Shown here: piece by piece, positions 14,001-28,929 of the stretch
Layout of the letters: every line of letters starts with the position of its first letter
How positions within the stretch are numbered: the first letter of the stretch is position 1
NCBI GenBank assembly: GCA_944470555.2
Contig: OX104127.1
Coordinates: 152,845,776-152,909,775, forward strand
Direction of reading: 5' to 3'
From: Heterobilharzia americana
Lineage: Eukaryota; Platyhelminthes; Trematoda; Strigeidida; Schistosomatidae
DNA: 64,000 nt
Position numbers and translations under genes: made by a program
The notes under the pieces: generated by a model
Database searches by the model: none
What the model saw: the letters and a program-made list of their open reading frames with translations, nothing else
Told to the model about the DNA's origin: nothing

Positions 14001-17000
14001 AACCATTGGTTGGAGACCCTAGGGGATACGGCTCAGAATCGGTCTTAGTAGCGCGGATGTGTCAACATGTTTATCTTCATATTAATCATCATACTAAATT
14101 TCGATTCTCTCCTATCCATCCTTGCTCTCCTTTGACGACTTCTTATCATTTTGACTACTTTCTTCATTATTGATTTATCTTCCGTCTTGATCCATTCTTT
14201 CCTGGTGTGGTGGTGTAAAGTGTGGCAACCTGAATCGTTGTTCAGTAATACCTGGTTTTGTGTTAATATTCTCTGTCTGTCTATCGTAATCCTGTTTGAG
14301 TTATTTTCTCGTGATAACCACCTAGAAATCAGCTTGTAGAATCCATTTTTCTGAGTCATTAGGCGTTTAAATGAAGCGTGGTTCCCACAGAACTGATCAA
14401 TCTAAAATGAGAGCGAGGCTGTTAGTCAGACCATCACCTTTCTCCAGAGTTTTGTGGTCACTCATGTGTAGGGGTTCCCTTGGTCGCATGTTTTCGTGAG
14501 TTGAGAGCTGTTAATCGTCTTTCTTGAATGAAAACTTCAGAGTAGTGTTAGGATGTAGAAAATGCTTTTAACAACTATGTCACGTAGCTAAGGGCTTTGT
14601 GATTAAAATCGTGCAATCTCTTTACTTGCAGTCATGGAAACTAGGTATCCTTCAGTGTTGGATATTCTTACTAGAGTTCACCCTTATCATAGACATTTTA
14701 ATGAATGTGAATATTAACCTCTAACTTCAAAAATATTGATTAGTAGTGGGCATGAACACTGAAAAGTTCAGTTCCATGAGTTACATTTTTCGAAAATCTG
14801 TATATGCATAACACACCTTTACCAAATTGATGTTACTCCAAGACATATTTTAGGAATGGGGAACATGAAGTGGCTGAGTATGTTGGCCAAACTTTTTTCA
14901 GAGAATCGCTTAAGTTATGATGGTGTTGCTGGGTGACTGAAACTTGACACAAATATGAGTTCAGTTTACTCATACTAACATTTCTCTATACAAATATTTG
15001 AAAACCTATTGTTGGGTGGGTATAATGCAAACCCTTTAACTACGTTCTAATTTGTGACTTTGAGACAGTGTTATTTCGATTGGCTGTCCTAAGAAGACTT
15101 CAACCATCTGATTATAAGTGCTTTTTCGATGTTGACATCCTCATGCTTAATTCTTTGTGACCAACATATATTGATTTTGTTTGTTTCAGTACATTTTCCT
15201 CTTTGAGTTTATTCCTTTACTGTTAAGAAGTATAGTAACTTAAACCGACAAACACTCATCTGAAATTCTCTATTATACCGTCTATCAAAATATTAAAATG
15301 TTTGGTGCTTGTAGAAAGAAGGAGAAGGATTCAGTTACCAATGTTTTGGATTTTTCTACACGTTATCTACTGACTCATAATAACCATCACACCTACCCAT
15401 GTTGTAACACTGTGCCCTGGGAATTTATCTGATAATATGACGATCATTCACGCTTAGTATGGTGACGAGTGCATCGTCTCACTGTCTACCGCTGCTGAAA
15501 TGCTGAACTACTGTGGTTACTAGGGCATTTGGTGAGACCTAAATCACTTTATCGGTGAAAAGTGCTCAGCTTCACTACTGTTATTCGATGAATGTTTTTA
15601 AATGGAACTTCAACAAATGTTAGAATTAGATAGTGACACCGATTCTTTTATAGTTTAGTCATATATCAAGTGTGTTTCTCAGACAGTAGCAATTTAAGTT
15701 ACAACGCAATTATGTTTTGCTTACGGCTGTTTGAAGAGTTATTTCTTTAATCATCCAAGACCTGAATGACCATGAACACAGGCTACTGATGAAAACCAGA
15801 TGTTAATATACATCAGCGATATTTATCAAAAAAATTGTGTACTGTTCTAGTGTATAATTCCATGTCAATTTGTTTGTTAGATATTTCACATATTGAAACA
15901 GTATTATTTACTGGATGAAGTTTTGAGCAGGAATTATTGTTGATATTCATATCAGCTTTGGTATAAATATGAGCAATAAATTCTTTTCGAAGTGTCAGCT
16001 AGTAAATACTACTTTTTCATTGTGTGGAATATCTAACAAATAAATTAACGTGAAATCAGCGAGATTCATCAAGTTTTATATTTGCAGTGGAAACTCGATT
16101 GTTGGTTGTAATTGTAGATGTGTATTTGAAGCAAACAGATTAGTGGTCTGCTGTCTAAACAGGTTGACTGTTGTTTCTTATGCACCATTAAGGTTTAATC
16201 ATATGTTGTACATGAGGTATAGAGATAGATCGTAGTAGAACCTTGTACGAAAGTGCGCCAGTCTAGGGTCTCAGATTCATGAAATTTTCCTTACTTGTTT
16301 GGTGTTTCAGTATGCGAGACCCTCTTTCGAAAAATATGAAGAAATTAATGTAATGGAACTTTATATTAGTTAGATTTTCTATCTTTTGCCGATATGTAAC
16401 ACCGTCTAGCATTTGGTTTTTTGTGCCATCTTTCCTTTGGTGATGGTATCCGGTAAATAAATATTCGTAAACTTGAATTGTTGTTTAAACGTCCACATTA
16501 GCTGCCGCACCACAAAGTGTTGTTCATCAAGGACATCCACTAGCTACATTTCTATTTTACTTCAAGTTTCATGTCATCCTTGATATAATTACTTTCACCT
16601 TTGGTTAGTTCTTGGGTGTTTATCACTTACTGTTATGTCATCCTATCGACTAAGGCTACTCAGTATACCTTGGTTTGGTGAAAGCAACAGGGATACTCAA
16701 AGCAATGTGAATGTTTTCAACAAAAATCTCAAGCATAGCAAATTTAAAATGACGCTTAAGAACTGGTACCTATTCACTCAGTCTGATTGAGGCAAATGAG
16801 TTAGTCATCAAATGTTTCCATCGCTTCACTTATCTGGACAGATGCGTTTGCAACGTGTTAACGGGGAATTAGAGGTTAACACAGATTCTACGATGCTGTT
16901 AAGATCTATCAACTTATGCTATCTGTATCATTGATAAAATATTTATATAACAGTCAAACCTTGGCTGCAATATGAAGCAGTGCTTTTCTAATCGCCTTCA

Positions 17001-17193
17001 AGACTATGCGACGTCATTTTTTAAAGGTGGATGAGAAAGAGTTTATGCTGTAAAAACCCTTAGAACGTTCATAAGATGCGATATTCGGGTTGTAAATGGT
17101 GGTCAAATGAAATGAGTATAGACTTTTTCTGATGGAGGTTGTGTAATGAACAAAACAATCACGATATCACGGGGCAAAATCTTGAGATAATGA

Positions 17194-17252
<59 letters not shown>

Positions 17253-20200
17253 GGTATGAATGTTTGCTTACTAATAATCATTATTTAGCGATGAGTTGTT
17301 ATTTTCAAGCAGGGTGAAAAATCACGTGAATACAACTTTTAAAAATAGCAGATGTGGAGTATTACATATGGGTAAAAAAATAACCTACTGGTTATCATTC
17401 CATTTGATTTTATTTTTATTTATTTATTTATTCTATTTATTCAGTATTGAAATGATTTTACCTTATGCCTTATTTTCGGTATGTATATAAAACACTTATT
17501 CTCATTGAATTTAACGATAATTATATTAGGCATTTTAGCTATTACTTGTTCCCAAAGGTCAGCGTCATGGATATGTCTGTTGAGAAATTTCTTCATATTG
17601 TCCTACAAAATCCTAATTTTTAAGCGCCGATTTCCAAGTTGAAATTATTTTGATCATTTATTTATTATTTGTAAATCACCTGCCTCATTCATGTATTTAT
17701 AATTTTAAAAAATTGAAGTGCATTCAACAACCATCTGTGTGTTCATTCAGTAAGCAACGATACTTATCTATTGTATTGTGGGCTAATGACGCTACCTGGT
17801 TGCCCGAACTTCGGTAGATGTAGCGGGATTTGAATACTTGACCTACTTTCTAGAAATCGAGTATATAGACCAATGAGTCCCAGTTCCAACTTCGTTCTTC
17901 TCCTGTATTTCATACCAATTGATTATTTTATTGTAATCCTAAGCTTTTAGATCTTTGTAATTTTCACGGTCGCTTTTTACCTTGAAAAGTTATTCAGGAT
18001 ATTTTTAGACATTCTATTCACTTCTTGATTGTGTTTAGTGAGGGTGTGTGTATGTATGATGTATATCTAGTCGTACTTGAGATTCATCAATTAGTCTGTA
18101 TACATGAGTGTTTTGTCTTTGTTTCAAACATCTGAAGGTTATCCAATCGCCAACCCTTGCTCAACAGGCACTAATTGTCATTATTTATTAATGTCCCCCG
18201 TTATTGTAATTCAGTTTTTGTTCAGGGTTACTCGGAATAACAGTATTCAGTGGCTATATCCACCTTAATGCTACGCACCTACAAATAATGCAGATTAAGA
18301 GAAGAAGGAGGAGTTCTATTGAAAACTGCAATCAGTAATGGACAAGATCCCAGCCCAGATGGCCACATCAAAATTCTAATGGGTAACATGAATGCCAAAC
18401 TGGGAGCAGGCAACACGGGAAAAGAACTCATCATGGGCCGAGCACTCGATGAAATGAATGAGAATGGAGAACTGTTTGCAAACTTCTGCGCATTCAATGA
18501 CTTGATGATTGGAGGTAGTGTATACAAGCACAAGATATTCACAAAGCCACACGGATTTCAGCAGACTCCAGGATACACTAAAAATCAGATCGACTTCATC
18601 TCAATCTGAAGAAAGTGGAAACGCAGCCAGCCTACTGGAGACAAGATCAAGAAGGAGAGCAGATGTAGATTCAGACCACTCACTGTCTAGTGCAAGGAAC
18701 CTTCAAACTCAAGTTGAAGGCCACCAAAGAAGCTGGTGATAAACGACCACAGTTGAAGTCCTACACCCAGAACAGAAACTGAAGGACGAAACTACAAAGG
18801 ACATCTTCACACCAGTCATGAGAACAAAGTAGGAGATATTGAGCAACATCCCCGGGGAAACGTGCGTGGATGAACACTGGGACTCTTTGAAAGAGACGTA
18901 GAAGAGAACCTGCATAACCGTATTAGGAGGGAAGAAGAAGCAAGACAAGGGATGGATCTGGACGGAGACATGGAAACTGATGGAGTAGGGAGAGGAAGAT
19001 GGTGAAGCAGAAGATGAACCAGTGCAATTCAGTGAAGGGATGAACAACGAAAAGAGGAACTGAGTACAACCTATAAAGCACTGGACAAGGTGGTGAGGAA
19101 GAGTGCGTGGAAAGACAAAAAACACTTGTACGACACATTGGCAAGTGAGGCAGAACAGGCTGAGAGCTGGTAGGAGATACCTGACAACATTATATCAAAT
19201 AACCAGGTTACTATCTGGTAGGGAAGAGATCAACGCAGATGAAACCAATGAAAGATATAGTGATAGAAACTCAGCTACGAAGGGGAAGAAACAAAGAAAA
19301 CGGTGGGCTGACCACTTCAACAAACTATTGAATTGACCATCACCTGCAACTTGTCCACAAATACTATCAGCAGCCCAGCCACAGAACTATCAGTGAACAT
19401 AGACCCTCGGACAGAAGCAAAAGTCGTGAATACGACGAAGCTATTGGAAGCCGGGAAAGCAGGAGGACCAGATGGAATTCCTCCAGAAGTACTGAGAACA
19501 GACGCAGGGACAACAGTACACATGTTCACACCACTGTTGCAGAAGGTTTGGAAGGAAGGAAGAAAAGATACTTGCCGATTGGAAGAAGGGCTACCTTGTC
19601 AAATTCCCATTAAAAGCGTTTTTAAGATGACAATTGGTTTCATTCACAACCTATATACGAATAAATTGCATTCGTATTAGCCTTTCCCTTTCAGTAGTAA
19701 CTTGGACTTATATGTTGTTCATTTTTTTCATTCATTGTTCAACAGTCCAGTTGGGTTTTTCTACTTTCTCACTTTTCATATTTTTCTGTGAAGGAACAAA
19801 TTAGCTGAAATGCCTTACTTTCAAGTAGTAGGTTCAAACTCGACTCCATATACTTCTAACTGGATAATCGGATAGTATCATAAGTTTTCATATAATAATT
19901 GTAGCACATAGTCTAGTGCATAAAATTGTACATCGTTGAGTTACATCAGTTTTTCTGCAATACCAATACTTTGTTTATATTTTACTTTGTTTGCTCCTGT
20001 TCAGGTATCTCGTAGAAGGTTGCGGATTTTGTCCAGCAGTGATTCGGAATCCGATGATCCTAATGGAGTTGTACTTCGTCGTGTGAAACTTACCAGTAAG
20101 CGACCTAGATTAATAAGATCTCCAAGTGGTGAATCAGATTCTGAGGGTTCCTCTCGCATAACTGGTCCATCATCCACACTTAATACTAATTGGCTTGCAG

Positions 20201-23200
20201 AAAGTGATTCAGATGTACAAACGAATTCTGTTAGCCGAAAGAATGGTGAACAGAAAAGTACCACTTCACAATCTTCCTTTACCAGTAGCATTCAGAATTC
20301 CACTTCAGAAAATATTCAGCATGAATATGATTCAAAGCATTCTGACTTCGCTGAAAGTTATGCTCCTGCTGTAAAGCGTACACAGAGAAACGTAAACTCT
20401 CAAGAAAGAAACCTCGAAAACGTCAATCAAATAAAATGAAGATGAGAAGACGCACCAAAAAAATATCAGTCAAGTCTAAGAGCCTTAGATATTCAAGAAA
20501 AAAAATTATACGTAAGAAAATGGTGAGTAAATGCAACTATTGCCATCACTGTTTTGGTTGACGATAACGTAACTGGTAATTACAATTGACTTATCACAGT
20601 AGTCGGAGCTTTTATGCAAGAAAAATAGTAGACTATGTTAAAAAGTACTCGTACATACAAACAATGCTCTATTACATTCAATTCAATTCCTTTGAAAATA
20701 TAAACTTCCAGTTAAGGCTGATTACTTGCAGATACAGAAGCCTAAATAACTATAGTTGAGTTGTAATTTAGTTTTAGAGTTTTACAGCCTACGATCAAAA
20801 TATCAGTGTGTTGATGATCGTCAAATGTATTGTTTGAGTAAAAGTCTTGTATTGCTTAATAGGGTTACTTTTGCATGAACATCGCAATTGTTTACTTATC
20901 TTTTCTGTTTCTCTTTTCACCCACTTCTCTTTGTTTACGTCGGTATTTTCTACTGCTGTTGACTTTATCTCTGTATCGTTAAGCAGCGTGTCGCATTTAA
21001 CTGTTTCTCTTTTCCCCGAGGGTAATATTGTCTCACTGCAGTGTTATAACCTAGGAAATATTGGTGTCAGCTTCGTAGCCTAAATTATTTAGGCACTGAA
21101 TTCATCAGACTACATCTTTTGTTGTTATAGTGCCGAAAATTCCTTCCAGACTTTATTTTTTGCGCAAAAATATTTCTCAGAAGTTTCGTAAAAGTTGTAA
21201 TGACAAGGTATTTGAATTTTCTTTTTGTATACACGTAGTGTTCTAAGAGCCTTCGAAGGTTGTTAGTGGACGTACAACCTATCTGATGGATAATCTCATT
21301 GACACTGGACTGTATAACTATGCCAACTACAGTGAACTGTAACAATCGTTTTCATGCTTCACAAATGCACCTGAAATTTACACCTCACTGTGAATTTAAA
21401 AATGTAAATCTAGAGCTGATTGCACCCTTATGTAATTCTGCCTGAGACCTGAAATTAGTAGGTGAACAATCCTATTGAACCACTACACAGATCTTACTTA
21501 TGCATATTCATTACGTATCATCAGGATAACACTGCGTTATAGTAATCGACCAGGTTTCTTGTGTAGTGTGCTTTGGTCTAGAAAAAAGTGGAAATGCTCT
21601 CAGCAACCTTGCGCACATTTGTGCAGTAGGCGATGAGCCACACCTGTTGTATGAGGACTGGTCGCCCAAACCTTCGTAGGTGTAGGAGTGTTCGGACTAG
21701 TGACCCATTGGTTGAAAGTCAGCTACTTAAACCCATGAGCCACAGCTTTGATCTAGGCGCTTACATAATTTCTTAGCTTTCAATCTTTTACACGATTCAA
21801 GGTGATATTTTGTTGCAATGCAGACTTCGATTCGAAACACTTACTTAGCTGGTTGTCTACCAGTGCCTGAATATATGAACTTAGTTATTAAGTATTATAG
21901 TCTGCCTGTATTGTGGTGAGACAGCAAACGGTTGCTTCCACAAAGCTGTTCATCGTTGCAATATTATGACTGAGCTATTCTTAAACTGCACGTGCCTTCT
22001 AAGCTAGTCACCGTTGTTTGAACTTTGTTGCATATTGGATAAGTGAGACATTAATCTAGGACGTTTCTGTATCTGACATACCCACGTGCAAAATACCAAC
22101 CAAGTCCTCGTATTATCCTTCGTCTATCATCTTGAAAAGTGTTTCATGTGCACTTATATATGAATTCTGTGATAGCATCTTGCCTTGGTCGTGTCGTTAT
22201 CGCACTAATTGCTAAACTTGCACTGATTGCGTATACTCTTATTAACAGTAGTCTTCATGCGTTAGACAAGAATATTGGACCGAAGTAAGAAGTAACTGAC
22301 GAAGGAAACTATGTCTTCTTCATATCCCTGGATGAGTCCAAAGATGAGTTCCAGCATCACCTAAGTGACCCTAACCAATTTCACTGGACAGATATCAGGT
22401 TACCAAAGCCTGTTTGTCTTATAATGGTGGTCATCTTCTGCAGCTTTGCACAGATCATCTTTTTGTAGCCAGTACTCAATTCTAAGGCATTATTGATCGT
22501 TGTTCTACTTGACCTCTTCCTTTTGTACGTGGAATTCCGGAGATTATATTGTAATTACATATCGAAAATTTGTATTCAGGGCTTTTACTTCCCCTGGAGC
22601 ATTCGTTACTCTGTATCAAGTTCATCTCATGTTATCGTGGTTACTAGTCTATTTGGATGTAACTTTCTCTATCCACTTGCTTTTTGTATGCTACTGTGAA
22701 GTGTATCAACTCGACTCCATGCGTTTCTATACGAAGTTATACGCTGATTTTGCCTGTGTGATAATCAGAATCGTTGCCGAAAACAGACTGACTGAAGCAA
22801 ATCGGTTGCGTATAGTACCGTAAGTAAATACCATATGCAAGTAGGTTCGAAACAGAGTATGAATGAGCATCGGTCATACCTATAAGATGTCATCAAAGTA
22901 ATGGACAGAGCTTTCCGGAGACTTCGAATATTAGGGCCACATTCTTTATCCCATCAGGGTCATTAAATTCATATAACACCATTGGTTTGGAATGAAGGCT
23001 AGGTAACAGGAAGTCATCGTCTTGTATTTTCAGATCTCTTCAGTTTCCAAACAGAACGCGTTTACAGTATGTCACCTTTTCATTTTATAGTTCCAACCTT
23101 AATCTTGCGGTGCAATTCGTCTAGATGGAACGTCGGTTTAAGATACCCTATTTCTGCTTCTATTACTTAGTATTACAGAAACATTTCTTTGTGGTTCATA

Positions 23201-26200
23201 TTCCATGATCGTGTATAATTTTTCACAGAATGAATCTAACATTTTTATGCTTCAACTATCCTTGATTATCAAAGTTGTTACTCCTCTTGGTGAATTTTGA
23301 CACTTTCACGTGAAGTGTACCGATTGCTATGAGTAAAAAAAATTGGTATTCATTATGTTTTGTTGGCTACATTAACTTGATTTTTTCAAATTCCGTTTGC
23401 TCTGTCCGCTTTAACTGTTCATAATAGCATAAATTTCAGTTGCTCAGAGTTCATTTTTCGAAAATAAATTGTAGTAACTGAGACGATTTACCAGCGGAGT
23501 ATTACCGTTGGAAATTAGAAGTATCTTTAATTGCATCGAGTAAAGAAAGAAATGATAATATTTTACTTGTGTACTGTTTATTTTTACCGTATATTTGTCT
23601 GTTGTGTAATAATACAAAATGATATTTCAATGTATTTTGTTCATATTCAGGCAAGACTCTCGGTATCTCTTTCATCTAACAGTCCAAGGCCATCAACTTC
23701 GTCTCAACCTCGGCTTCGGAATGGTGTAATAAGAACTGGCTTGCCCAAACTTTCAATTCTGGGTAAAGAAACACAATGCAAGTATGTTTATCAATTCACC
23801 GTCGTCATCTAACAATTTTTAAAACTTTTAAATGAAGCATAAATTAGTTTATATTCAATGAAGTGGGCAGGCTGATTTAATCTGTAACTTTGGTAGTTGC
23901 TGTAACATTGCTTATTGTTAAGTTGTAAACACTGAATAACATTAAGCATTGGTAAGACCAGTTTATTCAAGTTGTTTTCGATATTTCTTTGAGCAACTCT
24001 GAGTGTTTTGGTAATACTCACTGATATTAGTGACCGTAATTGCCTCATTGTCTGTTGTTAATGACCTGTTGGAATACTGTTGTCTCAACAGAACGTGAGA
24101 ATTTGAGATTTTCATCAACTGTATCTACTTATTCACTAATCTACTGTGATGCGACCACTCACTTTGTAAGGATATAATTGTTTGATAGTTTGCTTATCAG
24201 TTGTATGCGATCATCACAAACGTTGCTTCACTAGAAACAGCGTAGACTGGAATTTTGTTTAACCATGAAAATAGTTTGAAGAAATCCACCATCGCAAATG
24301 GAATTCATTAAGCAGTCTGTGTCATTGAAGCTATTTATTTTATGCAGATGAATATTTGGAAACATTTGTTAAAATCTCATTTCGTCAGCCAGTTAAAACT
24401 TTTTGTTCACCTTCAACTGCTAACCACATTCTCTTTCATTTTAGTGATCACACAAAAAAAATTGATACCACTTGACAGGAAGCTCTAAACCTAGATTGTT
24501 TTTCCTTTTAACTTCAGCATGGTGTACTTTCGACCTCAATAAAATTCATCTTCCCTCGGGAACTTGGATCCTATTTCATCCAGTGTTGAACTTCCAAACC
24601 TAGTCATAATCATTCATACTTAACCCAGGTACTGAGTAAAACGTGTCCGAATTTCCGAAAGAAAATAGATTCCTCTAGGTTACTGATATGTCCTTGTAGA
24701 CAGGAAGCCTAAGTAACGGGACTGTCAGCTGACAAACTCCAAACATCTGATACTGAACAAAGTACAACCTAATATCAAATCACCCGACAAAAATGTCAAA
24801 TCTCATCCTTCAAGAAAACATCCCAATCAGTAAATTCTACTTTGAGTTTTACTTTAAGGCAATATTCCTGGTCGATTGGAGGTGCTGATAGAATGACGGC
24901 ATATTTGTCTATTAAAAGTGGATACGATATGGCGTGACCATGGGGAAGAGCCGAATTAACTAAAGATCACGAAGACTAAAATAATGAATACCTATTCACT
25001 ATGATGTCTTTCAACTTGCACAACCTCTTGATTTCTTATCGCTAAACTAGGTATTAGCTGAAATCAGTCGCGAAGTGATAATTTTCATTTGAGTATTAAG
25101 AAGCGCTTCCTAAACATTCGCAAATTGTCCTTGGAAATATCCAAAAGGCTTCATCTCGTCAGCATTTTCACTTGTATCATCTGTGTACTCAAGATATACG
25201 AAGGAGTCTTCTATGACGTGGTCAGTCTCTGTAAAGTCAGATCAAAAGAGAAAAACTTCAATAATCATGTTTACGATCAGGCCAGATACGGATGGAGGGA
25301 ACTGATATCCTTAACGAACATCACTTGATGTAGACAACTCATGTGATACCTAACCATAGGCTCTAACATGCCCATGGGTGTTCAGATACAGAGACTGTAA
25401 CAGAGAGATTTACTTATCGGGCTCAAATTTAAGTGTAAAACAACCGGAAACTTCACATCTGACATTTGAATAGTATGGTGAGTATTGAAGTTGGTAACCA
25501 AAACTATAAATGAAACACAGACAAATCAATGTACACAAGTGCATCGCTTCAAGCTGCCACACTTGACAGCAGCATGTAGAGAACAGGTACGTAGAAAAAG
25601 AGTATTAATAACGTAGATAAAATGTATAGAAGGAGGGAGAAGAAATAAGTGAAGGTCAGGGAAGATGTTCGAACTTTTGAAGACGTCAAAGTGTGTATAT
25701 ATCTACGCCATTGTGACATATCTACCCTTGTTATTACGGGTCTCCAACTGTTGATTCCTATTCTACCTACTCAGCTCAAACCAGAAGTCAAAGACTTAAT
25801 AGAATGAAGTCACATCTTTGTCTGATCATCTTTCACGCTCTTGTAACCCGATTCTACTTCACCTAACATGTATGTTGAGGTAGTGTGTAGTTTGAAATGC
25901 CTAACGTCTGTCCAGACAACCTATTAATGAAAGTTCACAGTCTCATCGACTGATTTGTTTCTCCTTTCCTCAACATTATTCGCACGATGATTTCAGTGTG
26001 TCTCCTTATGCCGAAAGTTGGTCATGTCCAGACAAAAGGGATTTTTTGAGCAGAATTGCAATTGACGACCATCTGTATCGGTTCGTTGGCATGAGATTCT
26101 GTAGCTAGCTCCTAGATGTCTTCCCTATTGACTCAGCTTTCATAATTGAGCGTTAAACTCCCCTGTTATTATGACTGTATGTGGACGTTTTGCTTTCTGT

Positions 26201-27808
26201 CGCAAAATTGTCAGCTTTTGATAAAACTCACGGGTTATATAATGCGAACTGTAGTCAGTGGGGAGACTATGAATCTGTTCACTTTTAAAATTGGCAGGAT
26301 TCGTGTATAGCTGAACTACGTTCCTAACAATAAACCTGGAATGTAATTAATGCAAACCTGACATCTTTGTTGGATTGATTGTTCTCATCCCTCTTGCTTC
26401 ATTTCAGCAGAATAAGCTATATTCATGGTAATACGCAGTGACAAGCCAGCGTACTTATTGTCCGGTTCGTTTCTGGGTCACTGTTGTAAAAATATAAAGG
26501 TTTGAAGTAGGTCATTCAGTGCTAAAACGACTTTAGGCATATGTTTGAATTATTCGTGGTGAAACATAAAAGCCTATAAAGCACCATACAATTATCATCA
26601 TCATACTGAGTTTCAAATTTTTACCATTGTACAGTTTTTATTATGATTCTAGACATTTAAAACTGCTAATGAAGTGCTATATTTTTGAGGTACAAAATGG
26701 ATTCCTTGAAATCAGTTCAAGGGTGACTATAGAGCGTTACCTATCAAATCTCGCTTTTTCGAATTGCTTTTGAATGCCTTCTTTGTTTCAGGACTTTGCT
26801 CAAGTCTTTCGGTCGTATTCAACTCTTCTAACATTGTGCAGTTACTTTTTGTAGTTTTAAACGTATTGCTTTCTGTAGAGATACTGCTCATTTATTTAGA
26901 AATCTTGGGAAGGATTAGTCGGAAAATGTCTAAAAGCCTATCTTCGGTTTATGTTATCCTTTTTCGGGTTAAAGGTTCTAGGAGTTCAACGAAATATCAG
27001 TGTTAACAATTCTCTCTATCTTCAATATATTTGCATTTTGACAGTTATCTTCATGTGTATTTACAGTTTCAGACTTATAGTTGATGAAGATAATGACGAT
27101 GGGTCGATTAGATCACGACCTTCTGCTCCTTTTTCTAGTGCAGCTAATTCTGTGTAAGTTATTTGCCATATTGTAAATTTAGTTATCTGATGGCCGTTAC
27201 TGCATAATACATTTGACGTAATTTCCCGCTGGATACTACACTATATATGTTTGTATTTATTCATAATCACTGACTAAACTGGAACTTTATTTCATTTTTG
27301 GTACCTGTATAATTAGGTCTGGCCTTTGAAAGTCATATTTTGCTGTAAGTGATTCTCACGAAACCTGTCTTATCAGTATAATGCTTCATATTGCCATAGA
27401 CTTTGGCATAGCAGCATATTAGGAGTAATATATCGAAAATGTAAATGCCCAATCTAACTGAACCTTTTTACGTCTATACGTAAGAAAGTAATTTTTCTCA
27501 TTCTTGAGCCTATTTTCTCAATATTTTACTGGCTATATTTATATACTAACAATTTAGTCTTCCGAAAGTGTGCGATTCCGACAATAATGACTACTATTTC
27601 ACAATTAGAAATTGGGATTTCGAAATCCGTAAGATGGGCTCAATCGAGCCCCGTTAAGGTTACATCCCCAGTTAGTATTTTGTGGTTCTTATATCATGAA
27701 ATCGGTTGCTGAATGCGAAACAATCATAATACTGCATTAAAAAAATGACTGACTAACGAAATAGACATATAGAGGAAATTCTATGTGCTTACTTGTTATG
27801 ATCTATCT

Positions 27809-27864
<56 letters not shown>

Positions 27865-28892
27865 AAAGAGGCACGTTAGAGAATGTGTAAATAAGACGGT
27901 GGGACTGAAGTGTGGAACTAAGTCAAAACATTCCTAGTTAAAGAAGACAGTTGAATTCGGAATAGATGCTAGTAATCCCTTGTCCACAAAGATCCAATTT
28001 ATTCGGTCAAGTGATGTAATATTTTGCAAATTCAAAACGCGTGTGCTCACTGGTGAACTTCAGTCTTTTGATTTCTTTCTTCGCCTGAATTGTTTGAACT
28101 AATTTAGGTTTAAAACTAACGCTCTTGAATTCAGGAATTTTAACTGCTGTTTATATCTCTGAGTTCACTATTTCCGTTCTTCAATTATGCCTTGTAGACA
28201 AAACATTGAATGTCCATTTTGTATAATTTTTATCTTCTAATTACCATTATTATTATAATGTCTTAGCATACTTGACCTCAAAATACCTTCATGTTAGTTA
28301 CTTTAACTTACAGAAGGGGTTATAACATTTAGTGGACATGACATTTGTATACCCTTAAAGTTCTATCACTTAGGAAGTCTATAACAATTAGACTATTTAA
28401 AATTTTCTAATACTGGAATATGCATACACACAGTGATTTCGTAATGAAAAATTAAATACTGAAATGCTAGTCACTCATGTAACCAGTTAACTGTTCACAA
28501 TCCCTGAGAAATCTGCTAAATAATTTGTCTATAGACGTCAATAAGGATCTATTTTACAGGTAAGGAGAATATTCCGTGATCTCTAATTCAAAACTTTCTC
28601 AATAAAATAATGTATGTGGTGCTGAGTGACATGATTTTGAGTCCCTAATTTGTTATCCCTTCCCTCATAGTTGAGAATAACCTTTCCTGGTCATATGAAT
28701 GTTCGTCAAATGACAGAAAGGATTTGTGGCTGTCTGTATAAGGATGACAGTGGTTTTCTTCTGAACTTAGGCATTCTGGATGTAAAATATTCTAACTATA
28801 TGTGTATAGTGTACAGAAATTATATGAGCCTTCGCAGTCATCTACCGAACTGCTGATTAGTGTTAACAGTTTCAATCTGAATATAAGAATCT

Positions 28893-28929
<37 letters not shown>

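Larger units (their letters stand above)
20523..23650 (+). other. Gene 1 intron with SINE and LINE debris
   Basis: 3.1-kb intron. Holds the SINE copy at 21600-21750 and the LINE EN fragment at 22290-22490. The rest shows nothing recognisable. Confidence 0.6.

Noticed and set aside
22325..22360. CTGGATGAGTCC, resembling part of a hammerhead ribozyme core
   Set aside because: It lacks the CTGATGA core spacing and the downstream GAAA partner, and reads as LINE A endonuclease (LDESKDEFQHHL).
17197..27860. AT runs as a possible replication origin or matrix-attachment element
   Set aside because: Simple AT microsatellites are common in AT-rich genomes, and no supporting motif was seen.
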